A model generated the notes under the pieces. The model was not told the DNA's origin and ran no database searches. It saw only the letters and a list, made by a program, of their open reading frames with translations. 64,000 bases of DNA. Origin: Lysobacteraceae bacterium (lineage in GTDB: Bacteria; Pseudomonadota; Gammaproteobacteria; Xanthomonadales; Xanthomonadaceae). This document shows, piece by piece, positions 47,146 through 54,087 of this stretch (position 1 is its first letter; the number at the start of each line of letters is the position of its first letter). The DNA is taken from the NCBI GenBank assembly GCA_016789405.1, contig JAEUPQ010000026.1, positions 310,001 to 374,000 on the forward strand. Direction: 5' to 3'. A program made the translations under genes and the position numbers.

Positions 47146-47404
47146 CCGTTATTCCTCCTGAAAGGGCATGGGCAATGCCAAACTCCCCGACACCTGTGGC
47201 AGGGCTTCGCCGCTGCTGGTGCCCGGTCGTGCCGGTACGACGAACTCGATCATGGAGCCGCATTGCCAGCATACATCGCGCAAAGACCTGCCGTAACGTC
47301 TGCGAACTGGCATCGGGCGGCGGACTGCTGTCGCCAATCATTTGCGCATTGCATTGCCCGACGCCTCGGAGCTGAAAAAAAGGGGTCAGAGTAGAGTTTT
47401 GAGG
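47146..47404. other. Gap between reversed cargo gene and module copy 2
   Basis: Holds the ribosome-binding site of the reversed gene and a short minus-strand open frame (47149-47337) of doubtful reality that could be the tail of a gene cut by the array. At 47374-47400 a run AAAAAAAGGGGTCAGAGTAG followed by T4 resembles the end of a REP- or IS-associated sequence. Confidence 0.4.
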
Positions 47405-47780
47405 TGCCCACCGTTGTCGTCCCAGCATCGCACCGTGCTCGGCGCGTCAAGGTCGAGGCGAGTTGCGGTGCAAACCTTGACGCGCCTGCGCGCGATGCGC
47501 CTCTGAATCGCCAACGGCGTCCACTTCGGGCGTCGGGCGAAACGGAGGTCCGTCATGTCCAAGTCCAACCCACAGTTCCAGCCGTCCAACGTCCTGCTCG
47601 TCGAAGTCCCGCCCCAGTTCATCGCCCTGTGCGAAGCCAGCGGCGCCAGCCCGCAAGCCGCCCTGCGCGGCATGGCCGCCATGCTCTGCGGCCTGCGCTA
47701 CGATGCAGACAACCGCCTGGTGCCCCTCGACGGCCCCACCGCGTAAGCTTCACCCGGGCGCAGGCGGTGTCTGCGCCCGG
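47405..47780 (+). repeat. Cassette module, copy 2
   Basis: Full module: inverted repeat arms at 47441-47453 and 47474-47486, small gene at 47555-47746, right-end hairpin at 47756-47778. A TGA in frame upstream of the small gene shows that the leader is not coding. Confidence 0.9.
47555..47746 (+). CDS. Small ribbon-helix-helix-like protein of the repeated module, copy 2
   Basis: 63 residues, differing from copy 1 at only three positions: MSKSNPQ instead of MSKPKPQ, and Ser for Asn in the ASGAS turn. Several third-base changes are silent (for example CTG GTG against CTC GTC). An ACGGAG Shine-Dalgarno lies before the ATG. In this copy the frame upstream is interrupted by TGA, which fixes the start at MSK for the family. 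Confidence 0.75.
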   Translation: MSKSNPQFQPSNVLLVEVPPQFIALCEASGASPQAALRGMAAMLCGLRYDADNRLVPLDGPTA

Positions 47781-47806
47781 GTTCCCCGCCGATATCGAGG
47801 TTTTGC

Positions 47807-48121
47807 TTGATCCTTCTGGACAAGGCCCCGCCGTTCTACCCGACTGAATCGCTTGGACGCTTCAGGTTCGATCTCTCACATGAAGAGATGATCCGACGTT
47901 TCGGTCCGGCACACCGTCCCATGGACGTGGATGATAATGAGCCGGGGCCCTGCGAATTCTGGGGGTATGAACTGGGCGGCCGCCACATCCTGATTGTTTT
48001 CGACTTCGGCATTCCGGGAGGTCCGGCTGCGATCGTCGAATCCGACATGGCGGACATCGATCGTCTCATCGATGCGCTCGGTGTGCGCGAATTGGTCACA
48101 TGGTGTGCAGATAATGGTTGA
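47807..48121 (+). CDS. Small acidic protein of unknown family (cargo 3)
   Basis: 104 residues from TTG 47807, preceded by CGAGG about 6 nt upstream; there is no ATG nearby. It reads LDKAPPFYPTESLGRFRFDLSHEEMIRRFGPAHRP, then an acidic CEFWGYELGGRHILIVFDFG strand pattern and a final helix IDRLIDALGVRELV. Size, acidity and alpha/beta pattern are like bacterial immunity proteins, but I recognise no family. It follows module copy 2 by 27 bp in the same orientation. Confidence 0.6.
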   Translation: MILLDKAPPFYPTESLGRFRFDLSHEEMIRRFGPAHRPMDVDDNEPGPCEFWGYELGGRHILIVFDFGIPGGPAAIVESDMADIDRLIDALGVRELVTWCADNG

Positions 48122-48162
48122 CTCGTACGGCGTAGGGTGGACTCTCGTAGGAAAGAAGATCC

Positions 48163-48549
48163 ATGCAAAACAACGAGTGTGCTTCGATGTGTTTTGAGTT
48201 CACAACTGTTCGTGGCCTTTGTCGTGCGTGCGGATGGTCTCGCGCAATCGGAGCAACGGGTCTCAAGGACAACGTCCGTGCACTGATCTCTGTGCGTTCG
48301 TGCGATGATGACTGCAACGTGGTGAGTGCCCGGACACGCTACTACCCTGCGGACATCCCTCTCGCGGTAATCGAGACTCGCTGTCCGTCTTATCGCGATT
48401 TGCAGCAAGAAGCGTATGCGGTTGGCCTCTTCCGCATGTTGGATGGCTTTTCTTCACTGTTTGTCGGTCGCCGATGTCCGCGTTGTCAAGTCTTGGGGGA
48501 AATGCGATTGGATGCGATTACCTATATTGGACGTAAACCCAGGTATTGA
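48163..48549 (+). CDS. Cys-pair hypothetical protein (cargo 4)
   Basis: 128 residues with a GAAAGAAG Shine-Dalgarno before ATG 48163. It holds CRACGWS near residue 20, a SCDDDC pair in the middle, and CPRCQVLGEMRL towards the end, so it may bind zinc. It follows cargo 3 by 41 bp, same direction, before module copy 3. No family recognised. Confidence 0.6.
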   Translation: MQNNECASMCFEFTTVRGLCRACGWSRAIGATGLKDNVRALISVRSCDDDCNVVSARTRYYPADIPLAVIETRCPSYRDLQQEAYAVGLFRMLDGFSSLFVGRRCPRCQVLGEMRLDAITYIGRKPRY

Positions 48550-48635
48550 TAAGCGCCGCAGGTACGAAATAACGGGTCAAGTTTTTTTGAATCTCATCCC
48601 GTGAAAAGAGCGCGATCTGACGCTCTTCTTGAATG

Positions 48636-49027
48636 TGCTCACCCTTGTCGTCCCAGTGTCGCACTGTGCTCGGCGCGTCAAGGTCGAGGCGACGCGGACC
48701 AGTGGTCCGCACTACGCAAACCTTGACGCGCCTGCGCGCGATGCGGATTGGACTCGCCAACGGCAGCCACAGTGGCTGCCGGGCGAAACGGAGTTCCGTC
48801 ATGTCCAAGCCGAAGTCGCAGTTCCAGACGTCCAACGTGCTGCTCGTCGAAGTCCCGCCCCAGTTCATCGCCCTGTGCGAAGCCAGCGGCGCCAGCCCGC
48901 AGGCGGCGCTGCGCGGCATGGCCGCGATGCTCTGCGGCCTGCAGTACGATGCCGACAACCGCCTGGTGCCCCTCGACGGCCCCACCGCGTAAGCTTCACC
49001 CGGGCGCAGGCGGTGTCTGCGCCCGGA
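48636..49027 (+). repeat. Cassette module, copy 3
   Basis: Arms 48672-48684 and 48720-48732 are intact, but the loop is longer than in other copies (35 nt against 20) and itself contains a GCGGACCA/TGGTCCGC inverted repeat. Small gene at 48801-48992, hairpin at 49003-49025. The left end is slightly diverged (TGCTCACCCTTGTCG). Confidence 0.9.
48801..48992 (+). CDS. Small ribbon-helix-helix-like protein of the repeated module, copy 3
   Basis: 63 residues: MSKPKSQFQTSNVLLVEVPP then the common core, with Gln for Arg in CGLQYDADN. Silent changes against copies 1 and 2 are frequent (CAG GCG GCG CTG for CAA GCC GCC CTG), which supports selection on the protein. Shine-Dalgarno ACGGAG is kept. It precedes the zinc-ribbon/SH3 cargo gene. 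Confidence 0.75.
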   Translation: MSKPKSQFQTSNVLLVEVPPQFIALCEASGASPQAALRGMAAMLCGLQYDADNRLVPLDGPTA

Positions 49028-49194
49028 TTCTTTGCAATGGCACGTGTCTGCCAGAAAGCGATTTCGATTCGGACATCAAAGTCACCCGGCGATGAGACGT
49101 TCTCTCTGGCCGAGTTTGTAGGTGGGAATCAGCTTGTTCTACTTCCCGGCGGCATTCTGGCATAGTTCCACAGGTAGCTGGCCGGGGGGCAGGG

Positions 49195-49986
49195 ATGTCG
49201 AAGACATTGAGACCGCAGAACAAGTGCGGCGCTTGTGGGCACACATGGTATCCGCGGGGGAAAAATCTCTCGCCGAAATGTCCGGAGTGCGGTAGCCGAG
49301 AAACCAAGATACTCGCGCCATCGATTCTAGGCACAGCGGTGGTCGGATTTTTGCTCTGGGCTAGCGGCGATGAGAAAGCGCCTGCTACAACGGCACCTCC
49401 TGAGGCGCCGGCGGTCGCAGTGAGCGAGCAAGCCGCTGAGCCAGCTGCTTTGCCAATACCGTGGTGCGTTGAGCCTGTATTACCACGGCCGGTTGCTTCT
49501 GTCCCGGGGGACTTTTTGTCCGCAACCATGGTTCGCCTGCAATGGACCCACGATGGCCGCGTGCATGATGCTGTTGTTGTTTCCAGCTCGGGGAATGAAG
49601 AAGTAGACTCCGTGGCGCTCAAAGCTGTGTCGGAAGCTCGAATCTGTGGCACGCAAGCCGGTGAAGGAACTTATGCGATTCAGCATACCCACGGCGGTCA
49701 GCCGGGTCATGCCGCCGCACGCGACGATTACGTTGCACCGAACAGGGTCGCCGCTGCTATTCCCACTCCGACGTCTGAGTTCCCGCTGGTTGCAACCTTA
49801 CAAGACCCTGACGGAATCGTCGTCTTACAGTCAAAGCCATCGATGCTTGGCAAGAATGTGAGCGAGATAGCTGTTGGCTCTACTGTCTTGGCATCTACTC
49901 GGGAAGGCAAGTGGATTGCTGTTCGAACTGCTCTGGGCGAAGTTGGTTATGTGCGGCAGCGACAACTTCGTTTCGACGAGCCATAG
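49195..49986 (+). CDS. Zinc-ribbon, membrane, TonB-C-like and SH3 fusion protein (cargo 5)
   Basis: 263 residues. An N-terminal zinc ribbon (CGACGHTWYPRG...CPECGSRE, residues 11-33), a single membrane helix (ILGTAVVGFLLWASG), a Pro/Ala linker, a TonB C-terminal-like segment (MVRLQWTHDGRVHDAVVVSSSGNEEVDSVALKAV) and a C-terminal bacterial SH3 fold (VLQSKPSMLGKNVSEIAVGSTVLASTREGKWIAV). The ribbon would be cytosolic and the rest periplasmic. I know no family with this exact order. The cargo sits alone between module copies 3 and 4. Confidence 0.7.
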   Translation: MSKTLRPQNKCGACGHTWYPRGKNLSPKCPECGSRETKILAPSILGTAVVGFLLWASGDEKAPATTAPPEAPAVAVSEQAAEPAALPIPWCVEPVLPRPVASVPGDFLSATMVRLQWTHDGRVHDAVVVSSSGNEEVDSVALKAVSEARICGTQAGEGTYAIQHTHGGQPGHAAARDDYVAPNRVAAAIPTPTSEFPLVATLQDPDGIVVLQSKPSMLGKNVSEIAVGSTVLASTREGKWIAVRTALGEVGYVRQRQLRFDEP

Positions 49987-50043
49987 TGATAGCAGGATTG
50001 AAAAGCACAAAGCACTAAAAGCAGGATCGAGTGGTTTTTGATG

Positions 50044-50382
50044 TGCCCACCGTTGTCGTCCCAGCATCGCACCGTGCTTGGCGCGTCAAGGTCGAGGCAA
50101 GTTGCGGTGCAAACCTTGACGCGCCTGCGCGCGATGCGGTTTGGATTCGCCAACGGCGGCCACAGTGGTTGCCGGGCGAAACGGAGGTCCGTCATGTCCA
50201 AGCCCAAGCCGCTGTATCAGCCGTCCAACATCCTGCTGGTCGAAGTCCCGCCCCAGTTCATCACCCTGTGCGAAGCAAGCGGCGCCAGCCCGCAAGCCGC
50301 CCTGCACGGCATCGCCGCCATGGTCTTGGGCCTGCGCTACGATGCCGACAACCGCCTGGTGCCGCTCGACGGCCTAGCCTGA
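50044..50382 (+). repeat. Cassette module, copy 4 (right end lost)
   Basis: Arms 50080-50092 and 50113-50125 are intact. Similarity stops within the last codons of the small gene, at CTCGACGGC; the usual CCCACCGCGTAA and hairpin are replaced by CTAGCCTGA and unrelated sequence. Confidence 0.9.
50194..50382 (+). CDS. Small ribbon-helix-helix-like protein of the repeated module, copy 4
   Basis: 62 residues, the most diverged copy: LYQPSNILLVEV, IT for IA in the first helix, HGIAAMVLG in the second helix and an LDGLA end. Changes still keep the strand-helix-helix hydrophobic pattern. Because the terminator hairpin is gone, transcription may run on into the membrane protein gene 90 bp downstream. 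Confidence 0.72.
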   Translation: MSKPKPLYQPSNILLVEVPPQFITLCEASGASPQAALHGIAAMVLGLRYDADNRLVPLDGLA

Positions 50383-50472
50383 TAGGTTGTGCCGCGATCT
50401 TCGTGGTCTGTAAGGTACGAGCTGGCAGCGCGCAGGGTCGGAAATGGTCGCGACCTGGACGATGAGGGATTC

Positions 50473-50961
50473 ATGCGGAAGAAGACCGGCAAGGACAAGG
50501 CGAGAGCCTACCCGGCCTATGTATATGGTGTTCGGCGCCTCTTGATGTTCAAGGCCGGCGGCATGGCCATCGTCATGTCGGCGCTCGGGCTGGGCATGCT
50601 CGCCACGGGTGAGCCGCATGGCGTCACGGTCGGACTTCTGTCATTGCCGATGTGGGCCTTCGTATGGCTTTCGCATGGAAAGAGGACTGAAGTGTATTTG
50701 CGCGTCGATCGCGACGGGATCGAGTTGTCCGGACGCATGGGGGTGCGCAGGTTCGACTGGCCTGAGATCGACGACGTATGGATGAGCCGGTTCAATGGAC
50801 AAGATGTATTCGTGATCCGGCTTCTGCATGCCGAGCCCGCGACCGTGATGATCGATGATGCGTGGGATGCGTCGATCGACACGATCTTTGAAAATGTTGT
50901 GAAATATCGAAAGCGGTACGGCGGGGCGCGTGACGGGTCTGAACTTGGTAGGCAGGATTGA
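50473..50961 (+). CDS. Membrane protein with C-terminal beta domain (cargo 6)
   Basis: 162 residues: basic N-terminus (MRKKTGKDKARAYPAY), two membrane helices (AGGMAIVMSALGLGMLATG and GLLSLPMWAFVWLSHG), then a beta-rich region LRVDRDGIELSGRMGVRRFDWPEIDDVWM with the W-x-I-D-D-V pattern of PH-like or STM3941-like domains. A start at 50389 is possible but less likely. It reads from module copy 4 towards the truncated copy 5. Confidence 0.65.
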   Translation: MRKKTGKDKARAYPAYVYGVRRLLMFKAGGMAIVMSALGLGMLATGEPHGVTVGLLSLPMWAFVWLSHGKRTEVYLRVDRDGIELSGRMGVRRFDWPEIDDVWMSRFNGQDVFVIRLLHAEPATVMIDDAWDASIDTIFENVVKYRKRYGGARDGSELGRQD

Positions 50962-50973
50962 GTCTCTAGGGTG

Positions 50974-51136
50974 GTTCATCGCCCTGTGCGAAACCAGCGG
51001 CGCCAGCCCGCAAGCCGCCCTGCGCGGCATGGCCGCCATGGTCTGCGGCCTGCAGTACGATGCCGATAACCGCCTGGTGCCCCTCGACGGCCCCGCCGCG
51101 TAAGCTTCACCCGGGCGCAGGCGGTGCCTGCGCCCG
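50974..51136 (+). pseudogene. Cassette module, copy 5: 5'-truncated small gene and right-end hairpin
   Basis: Similarity begins abruptly at GTTCATCGCCCTG, inside the first helix codons, and runs through the stop (51101-51103) and the GGGCGCAG/CTGCGCCC hairpin (51113-51135). The inverted repeat, Shine-Dalgarno and first 21 codons are missing. Remaining codons carry a few changes (ETSG, MVCGLQ, GPAA). The right end abuts a transposase fragment directly. Confidence 0.9.
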
Positions 51137-51307
51137 CAACCACTTGGCCTCCGGCACGCTCATCCCGCCGTACTTGCTGCGCCACACGTAGTACGAGGCC
51201 TTGCTGAACCCGTGCCGTCGGCACGGTTCCTTCACCGCCACACCTGCTTCGGCTTCGCGCAGGAAGCCGATGATCTGCTCTTCGGTCAACCTCTTCTTCA
51301 TGTCCAA
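51136..51307 (-). pseudogene. IS3-family transposase OrfA fragment
   Basis: Minus-strand reading MDMKKRLTEEQIIGFLREAE, then GVAVKEPCRRHGFSKASYYVWRSKYGGMSVPEAKWL, the HTH region of IS3-type OrfA. Homology breaks at the border of module copy 5, after which the frame reads through the hairpin. No OrfB or terminal repeats are seen, so the element is a remnant that was cut by, or recombined with, the module. Confidence 0.85.
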
Positions 51308-51459
51308 TCTCCTCTCGTTTGGGAATTGGACTCTGGATCGGGGCGCTACTCAGAAGCTGGGAACGTCGCTTTCTTTTCGCGGTCAACGCCCAAACCCAGC
51401 CGCCGTTTTTGCCTTCACTTCGCTACGGGGAAACGGCGGCTGGTGCGCCTGGTTGGACT

Positions 51460-51765
51460 TCACGAACCAGGCAGTTTGGCCGCTAGAACTTCAATCTTCT
51501 CGATGGACGGAGGCGTGGAAAAAAGATCGCCTGCCCTGGCCATGAGGGCGGCGGCAACCTTGCCGTCAAGATGGGCCTGACGGCCCGCCTCATCGGGAAA
51601 GGCGTCGAAAATGCCGAAGGTGGATGGTCCCAAGCGAATGCCGAACCACGCAGTCGTGGCAGGCTCCTCCTGGACCAGCGGAAGACCTCCAAGCAGAAAC
51701 TGTTCTACCTCGCTCTCTTTTCCGGCTTTTGCCTCCAAGCGGACGAACAGCGCTACTTTGACCAT
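51460..51765 (-). CDS. Antibiotic-biosynthesis-monooxygenase (ABM) domain protein
   Basis: 101 residues: MVKVALFVRLEAKAGKESEVEQFLLGGLPLVQEEPATTAWFGIRLGP then FGIFDAFPDEAGRQAHLDGKVAAAL, the dimeric ferredoxin-like ABM fold, as in YgiN-type quinol monooxygenases. A GAGGAGA Shine-Dalgarno precedes ATG 51765. Substrate unknown. It lies outside the cassette array on typical high-GC DNA. Confidence 0.85.
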   Translation of the reverse strand: MVKVALFVRLEAKAGKESEVEQFLLGGLPLVQEEPATTAWFGIRLGPSTFGIFDAFPDEAGRQAHLDGKVAAALMARAGDLFSTPPSIEKIEVLAAKLPGS

Positions 51766-52071
51766 GGCACGTCTCCTCTCGTTGGGAGTCACCCACCATA
51801 CGCCCTTTCCGGGAAGACCAACGTCTGAATCAACTCGCAAGGCGGGCTTTGGGCCCGTCGATGCCGAAGCGGGAAAACGGCAGATGCGCCGTAGTCAAAG
51901 GCCGCAGGCTGGTTCAATGGTCTGTAGCCCCACCGTTTTCGCCCCGGCATCTGATGGGCGAGTTCGGCTGAAGGGGCCGATGCGCGGAAATCGAACGCCA
52001 TGAAAAAGGCCCGCCTTGAAGAAGGCGGGCCCGATCGTGTTGCCGTTGCAGTAGAAGCGACTATTCCAGCG
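51766..52071. other. Intergenic region with no gene seen
   Basis: Contains the minus-strand promoter side of the ABM gene, GGCGGGCTTTGGGCCCG-type repeat debris near 51841, and the terminator at 52008-52031. No convincing ORF. Confidence 0.6.
52008..52031 (-). terminator. Rho-independent terminator of the PA2169-type gene
   Basis: Perfect 10-bp stem (52008-52017 with 52022-52031), GAAG loop and a T5 run on the minus strand. Confidence 0.88.
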
Positions 52072-52506
52072 TCACACAGCCATCTTCTGCTTCAGCAGAC
52101 GCATTTCGTTGTGGCTGGCGATGACGCGCGGCAGGTGGTCCTGGAGGATGGTCTTGATCTTCGGATCCTTTTCGTCCTCGATGGCCTCGCGGAAACCTGC
52201 GAGGAGGCGATCCTCCGTTTCTTCCAGCTGGCTGACGTAGACCTTTTCATCGTTGCTGCTCACGGCAGCAAGGAGTTCGGTGTAGGCACGATGGAAGGTG
52301 CCGACGACGGTGCCGCCGACATCGCTCGGGCTGCGGTCGTCCAACTGCGTGCCGAGCGATGCGACGAGATCGCGCTTGTGCTGGCCCATGTCGCTGAACA
52401 CGCGGCGCAGCTCGGGATTCTGCACCTTGTCGGTGGCGCGTTCGTAGAAGGATGCGCCATCGTTTGCGATCTGGATCAGGTCCTTGACGTTGTGGTCATG
52501 GCTCAT
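52072..52506 (-). CDS. PA2169-family four-helix-bundle protein
   Basis: 144 residues, all helical: VKDLIQIANDGASFYERATDKVQNPELRRVFSDM, HKRDLVASLGTQL, EETEDRLLAGFREAIED and HLPRVIASHNEMRLLKQ. This is the DUF2383/PA2169 ferritin-like bundle with Glu and His at metal-like positions. Such proteins are linked to stress and stationary phase. ATG 52506 follows a GGAGAG Shine-Dalgarno. Confidence 0.87.
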   Translation of the reverse strand: MSHDHNVKDLIQIANDGASFYERATDKVQNPELRRVFSDMGQHKRDLVASLGTQLDDRSPSDVGGTVVGTFHRAYTELLAAVSSNDEKVYVSQLEETEDRLLAGFREAIEDEKDPKIKTILQDHLPRVIASHNEMRLLKQKMAV

Positions 52507-52821
52507 GGGGTCTCTCCTTTTCGTGGGGGATGAAGTGGAATGCTGGATTGCGTCGGGCTGGCTCGTTCACGACGGCCGATGCCGCTGCGCACGGGAAGTG
52601 AACCAAGGATCGTGCCAATCTTGTGGTGGTGTCGGCGTGTGCCTCGTCTTTTCGCCTCATGGCCGCAGGACGCGATGGTGTTTCCCATGAATGCGGGCGT
52701 CATCGACACGCTTCGCATCGACATGTTCCGACTGGATTACATGCAAGTCGCATGATCGAATGCCTGGCATCGTGCAAATCACGCAAGGGCGAGGGCCTCC
52801 AGGGCGTACTGCCGACTTCAT
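52507..52821. other. Intergenic region with no gene seen
   Basis: Carries the ribosome-binding site of the PA2169-type gene at its left end. Short open frames here lack ribosome-binding sites and have no recognisable domains. Confidence 0.5.
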
Positions 52822-53088
52822 TCACCTGATGCGGCGACGTGTGATGAGATTGACGATTGCGAGCAGGATCACTGCGCCGAGCAGGGATACCAGGAAACTT
52901 GCGATGTTGATGCTCTGGTTGATGGTGCCGATGCCGAGCAGGGGCGAGAGAAACCAGCCTGCGAGGACTGCGCCGACGATGCCGACGATGATGTTGAGCA
53001 GGATGCCCTGCTGTCCGTCCCTGCGCATGATGATGCTGGCCAGCCAGCCCACGACGCCGCCGATGGCGAGCCAGATGATGATGTTCAT
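52822..53088 (-). CDS. GlsB/YeaQ/YmgE-family stress membrane protein
   Basis: 88 residues with three glycine-rich membrane helices: NIIIWLAIGGVVGWLASIIM, GILLNIIVGIVGAVLAGWFL and INIASFLVSLLGAVILLAIV. This is the transglycosylase-associated (YeaQ/YmgE) family, produced under envelope or general stress. ATG 53088 is preferred to an earlier one at 53109 because a GGAG sits 8 nt before it. Confidence 0.92.
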   Translation of the reverse strand: MNIIIWLAIGGVVGWLASIIMRRDGQQGILLNIIVGIVGAVLAGWFLSPLLGIGTINQSINIASFLVSLLGAVILLAIVNLITRRRIR

Positions 53089-53470
53089 GATGTGATCTCC
53101 GAAGTTCATTGGGCCGTCTTCGCAGGAATCACGAGGCGGTAGTCAGCCTCAATGCAAGACGCATGCCGGATTGCGTCCGAATGCGTGATGTCGATGGCAT
53201 GCATTCACGTAGCGGAACGCGCTGTTCAGCTCATGGGCGCATGGGCGTTCAACGAATGCGCTCGCAGGGCGGATCGTGCGACCGCTTTTGTCGAAGCGGG
53301 GCTCGCGCGGATGGTGATGGGTTTTTTGCGGTGCAGGGGCGATGGGCCCCCTCCAGTGGCATCTCCGCTGTGATCTGCGTATCTGCTGGCTGCTGCGCCA
53401 GCGACAAGTCATCGCGCCACAGCACTTTGCCGGATAACATGCTCATCCTTCACGACTCTGGAATCCTTTC
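53089..53470. other. Intergenic region between divergent genes, nothing recognised
   Basis: 382 bp between the stress membrane protein and DUF1993. Open frames here lack ribosome-binding sites. Presumably holds the two divergent promoters. Confidence 0.5.
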
Positions 53471-53980
53471 ATGTCCCTCTCGATGCACACCGCGTCCGTT
53501 CCCGTGTTCCAGCAGTTGCTCACCGCGCTGTCCGGCGTGCTGGCCAAGGCCGAAGCCCACGCCACCGAGCGCAAGATCGAGCCTGCCGCGCTGCTGCAGG
53601 CGCGTCTGTTCCCCGACATGTTCCCGCTGGCGCGACAGGTGCAGATCGCCTGCGATTTCGCCACGAGCGTCTCGGCGCGGCTTGCCGGCGAGGACGTCCC
53701 GGCCTACGAGATCGGCGACCAGGCCTTCGCCGACCTGCAGCAGCGCATCGCGGCGACGCTGGCGTTCATCGGTGGCCTCGACGCGGCGCGATTCGACGGC
53801 AGCGAGACGCGCGAGATCGTGCTGCGCCCCGGCACGCCGAAGGAGCGCAAGATCGGTGGCCAGGCCTACCTGCTGTCGTACGGTCTGCCGCAGTTCTTCT
53901 TCCACGTCACCACGGCATACGACCTGCTGCGCCACAACGGCGTGGAGATTGGCAAGAAGGACTTCATGGGCGCGTACTGA
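53471..53980 (+). CDS. DUF1993 family protein
   Basis: 169 residues: MSLSMHTASVPVFQQLLTALSGVLAKAEAHA, FPDMFPLARQVQIACDFA, then PQFFFHVTTAYDLLRHNGVEIGKKDFMGAY. The final FFHVTTAYDLLRHNGV is the DUF1993 hallmark and places the protein in the DinB-like four-helix superfamily. Function unknown. It stands alone, with ATG 53471 at the family start. Confidence 0.9.
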   Translation: MSLSMHTASVPVFQQLLTALSGVLAKAEAHATERKIEPAALLQARLFPDMFPLARQVQIACDFATSVSARLAGEDVPAYEIGDQAFADLQQRIAATLAFIGGLDAARFDGSETREIVLRPGTPKERKIGGQAYLLSYGLPQFFFHVTTAYDLLRHNGVEIGKKDFMGAY

Positions 53981-54087
53981 CGGGGTGAGAGGTCGGCGCG
54001 CCGAGCGACCTGCTTCGCCGCCGCCCGGCCAGCCCCATTCCACACGTCGATGCGTTTTCCGGGATCCCGTTGATCAAGGAGAGTTTC

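Noticed and set aside
47374..47400. REP-associated transposase remnant at AAAGGGGTCAGAG
   Set aside because: Only a short motif is present; no transposase frame lies next to it, so I note it without claiming an element.
48633..48800. N-terminal extension of the small module protein into the leader
   Set aside because: The extension is open in copies 1, 3 and 4 but copy 2 has an in-frame TGA, and the conserved Shine-Dalgarno sits directly before MSK.
45600..51136. Integron cassette array with attC sites
   Set aside because: No integron integrase is present in the window, the modules each encode a protein, and I could not find GTTRRRY core sites at the cargo borders. The array is cassette-like but not a classical integron as seen here.
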